The notes below the pieces were generated by a model. It was not told the DNA's origin and did no database searches. It saw nothing but the letters and a program-made list of their open reading frames with translations. Shown piece after piece: positions 51,706-52,366 of a DNA stretch of 52,366 bases; the stretch's first letter is position 1; every line of letters begins with the position of its first letter. The stretch is from Hyphomicrobiales bacterium. GTDB taxonomy: Bacteria > Pseudomonadota > Alphaproteobacteria > Rhizobiales > Rhizobiaceae. The stretch spans positions 1 through 52,366 of the forward strand of contig UBTA01000034.1 in NCBI GenBank assembly GCA_900468065.1. Reading direction: 5' to 3'. The position numbers and the translations under genes were made by a program.

Positions 51706-52366
51706 ATGGATCCTTACATCGTAACACTGACCATCCTGGGGATCGTCATCCTGTTGACAGCATGGCTGCCGATGGTGTTGCGGCGGATGCCGTTATCGCT
51801 ACCGATCTTGTGCATCGGCATGGGCACGCTTCTGGCTTGGTCTCCGTATCCGCTGTTGCCGCCGTTCAATCCGCTGGAAAACCGGGAATTCACGGAGCGG
51901 ATGACGGAAATCGTCGTCATCGTCGCGTTGATGGGCGCCGGCCTGAAAATTGACCGACCGATCGGTTGTCGACGTTGGATAACGACCTGGCGCCTGCTGG
52001 GCATTGCGATGCCACTCACGATCGGCGCTATCGCGTTTCTCGGGGTCTCGATACTTGGTCTTGGGCTCGCCTCTGCCCTCTTGTTGGGCGCGGCGCTGGC
52101 TCCAACAGATCCGGTTCTGGCCAGCGACATCCAGGTTGGACCGCCCCGGAGCGGGATCGAGGACGAAGTCCGGTTTGCGCTGACATCCGAGGCCGGCCTT
52201 AATGACGGTTTGAGCTTTCCATTCGTCCATCTCGCCATCGCTATTGCGCTGGCCGCCAAGGACGGCTCGGCGGTTTTCCAGCACTGGGCTGCCGTTGATA
52301 TTCTTTGGCGGCTCGGGGTTGGGGTGGCATTGGGATGGGGGGCGGGAAAACTGTTCGGTTGGCTAG
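51706..52366 (+). CDS. Cation:proton antiporter (CPA1 type), 3' end outside the window
   Basis: The ATG at 51706 opens a frame that continues to the end of the window (220 residues). It begins MDPYIVTLTILGIVILLTAW and shows several membrane helices; the key motif ALAPTDPVLASDIQVG is the Na+/H+ antiporter aspartate-containing signature, followed by EAGLNDGLSFPFVHLAIAIA with another conserved acidic position. It should exchange Na+ or K+ for protons across the inner membrane. GGAG lies eight bases before the ATG. Confidence 0.85.
   Translation, partial: MDPYIVTLTILGIVILLTAWLPMVLRRMPLSLPILCIGMGTLLAWSPYPLLPPFNPLENREFTERMTEIVVIVALMGAGLKIDRPIGCRRWITTWRLLGIAMPLTIGAIAFLGVSILGLGLASALLLGAALAPTDPVLASDIQVGPPRSGIEDEVRFALTSEAGLNDGLSFPFVHLAIAIALAAKDGSAVFQHWAAVDILWRLGVGVALGWGAGKLFGWL

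Noticed and set aside
1..52366. CRISPR arrays, tRNA and rRNA genes
   Set aside because: No regularly spaced repeats and no tRNA or rRNA sequence were seen while reading; weak tRNA-like pieces could still be missed.

Overview
The window reads as part of a mobilizable accessory replicon (plasmid, or an integrated mobile region) of a Rhizobiaceae bacterium of the Rhizobium/Agrobacterium type. Support: GC-rich coding sequence with strong third-position GC, plasmid-backbone families typical of rhizobia (DUF736, DUF1173, DUF2493, DUF2958, a Toprim protein, a strawberry-notch-type methylase/helicase remnant), a VirC1/ParA-like ATPase, a MobC/relaxase pair, HWE-type histidine kinase remnants, and ABC operons of the kind found in Agrobacterium and Rhizobium. 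No replication initiation gene, rRNA, tRNA or CRISPR array was seen, so the replicon cannot be named.

Layout. 1-0.7 kb: tail of an IS630-family element. 0.7-9.5 kb: eroded plasmid backbone with an internally deleted methylase/helicase, Toprim protein, DUF2493 protein, a Phd-type toxin-antitoxin pair, DUF736, frameshifted DUF2958, a nonsense-mutated HU gene, a frameshifted WGR gene and DUF1173. 9.6-13.9 kb: mobilization/partition block. parA and a small partner are divergent from mobC and the relaxase, and between them lies a candidate oriT carrying a TATCCTG nic motif. 14-19.3 kb: decayed genes (kinase tail, host-attachment protein, alpha/beta hydrolase) around an intact SLC13 permease and a DUF2270 protein. 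19.3-24.5 kb: a ClbS/DfsB-like protein, then an acetate kinase fused to a complete PduL phosphotransacylase, followed by phosphoketolase (xfp). This set can turn sugar phosphates into acetyl-phosphate and then into acetate plus ATP or acetyl-CoA. 24.5-29.5 kb: broken HWE kinases and response regulators, a cold-shock gene and small orphan genes.

29.6-37.2 kb: an intact seven-gene operon with a dipeptide-type ABC importer (binding protein, two permeases, double ATPase), a luciferase-like flavin monooxygenase and two carboxymuconolactone-decarboxylase/AhpD-type proteins. It looks like uptake plus oxidative breakdown of an unidentified small molecule. 37.8-45.0 kb: a LacI regulator and Gfo/Idh/MocA dehydrogenase divergent from a CUT1 sugar importer (binding protein, two permeases, ATPase) and a ThuA-domain protein, resembling the trehalose/maltitol (thu) systems of rhizobia, with a candidate operator between. 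45.8-52.4 kb: envelope and signalling genes: two L,D-transpeptidases, a GAF-GGDEF-EAL protein, a PRC-barrel protein overlapping a single-domain response regulator, and the start of a cation:proton antiporter that runs off the window.

The main pattern is that inactivating single-base changes fall between about 6.8 and 28.3 kb, while the long transport operons from 29.6 kb on are open. The most interesting points are the AckA-PduL fusion beside Xfp, the candidate oriT, the monooxygenase/AhpD/ABC operon, and the triple-hairpin leader of the DUF736 gene. All family assignments come from reading motifs by eye; no database search was run.
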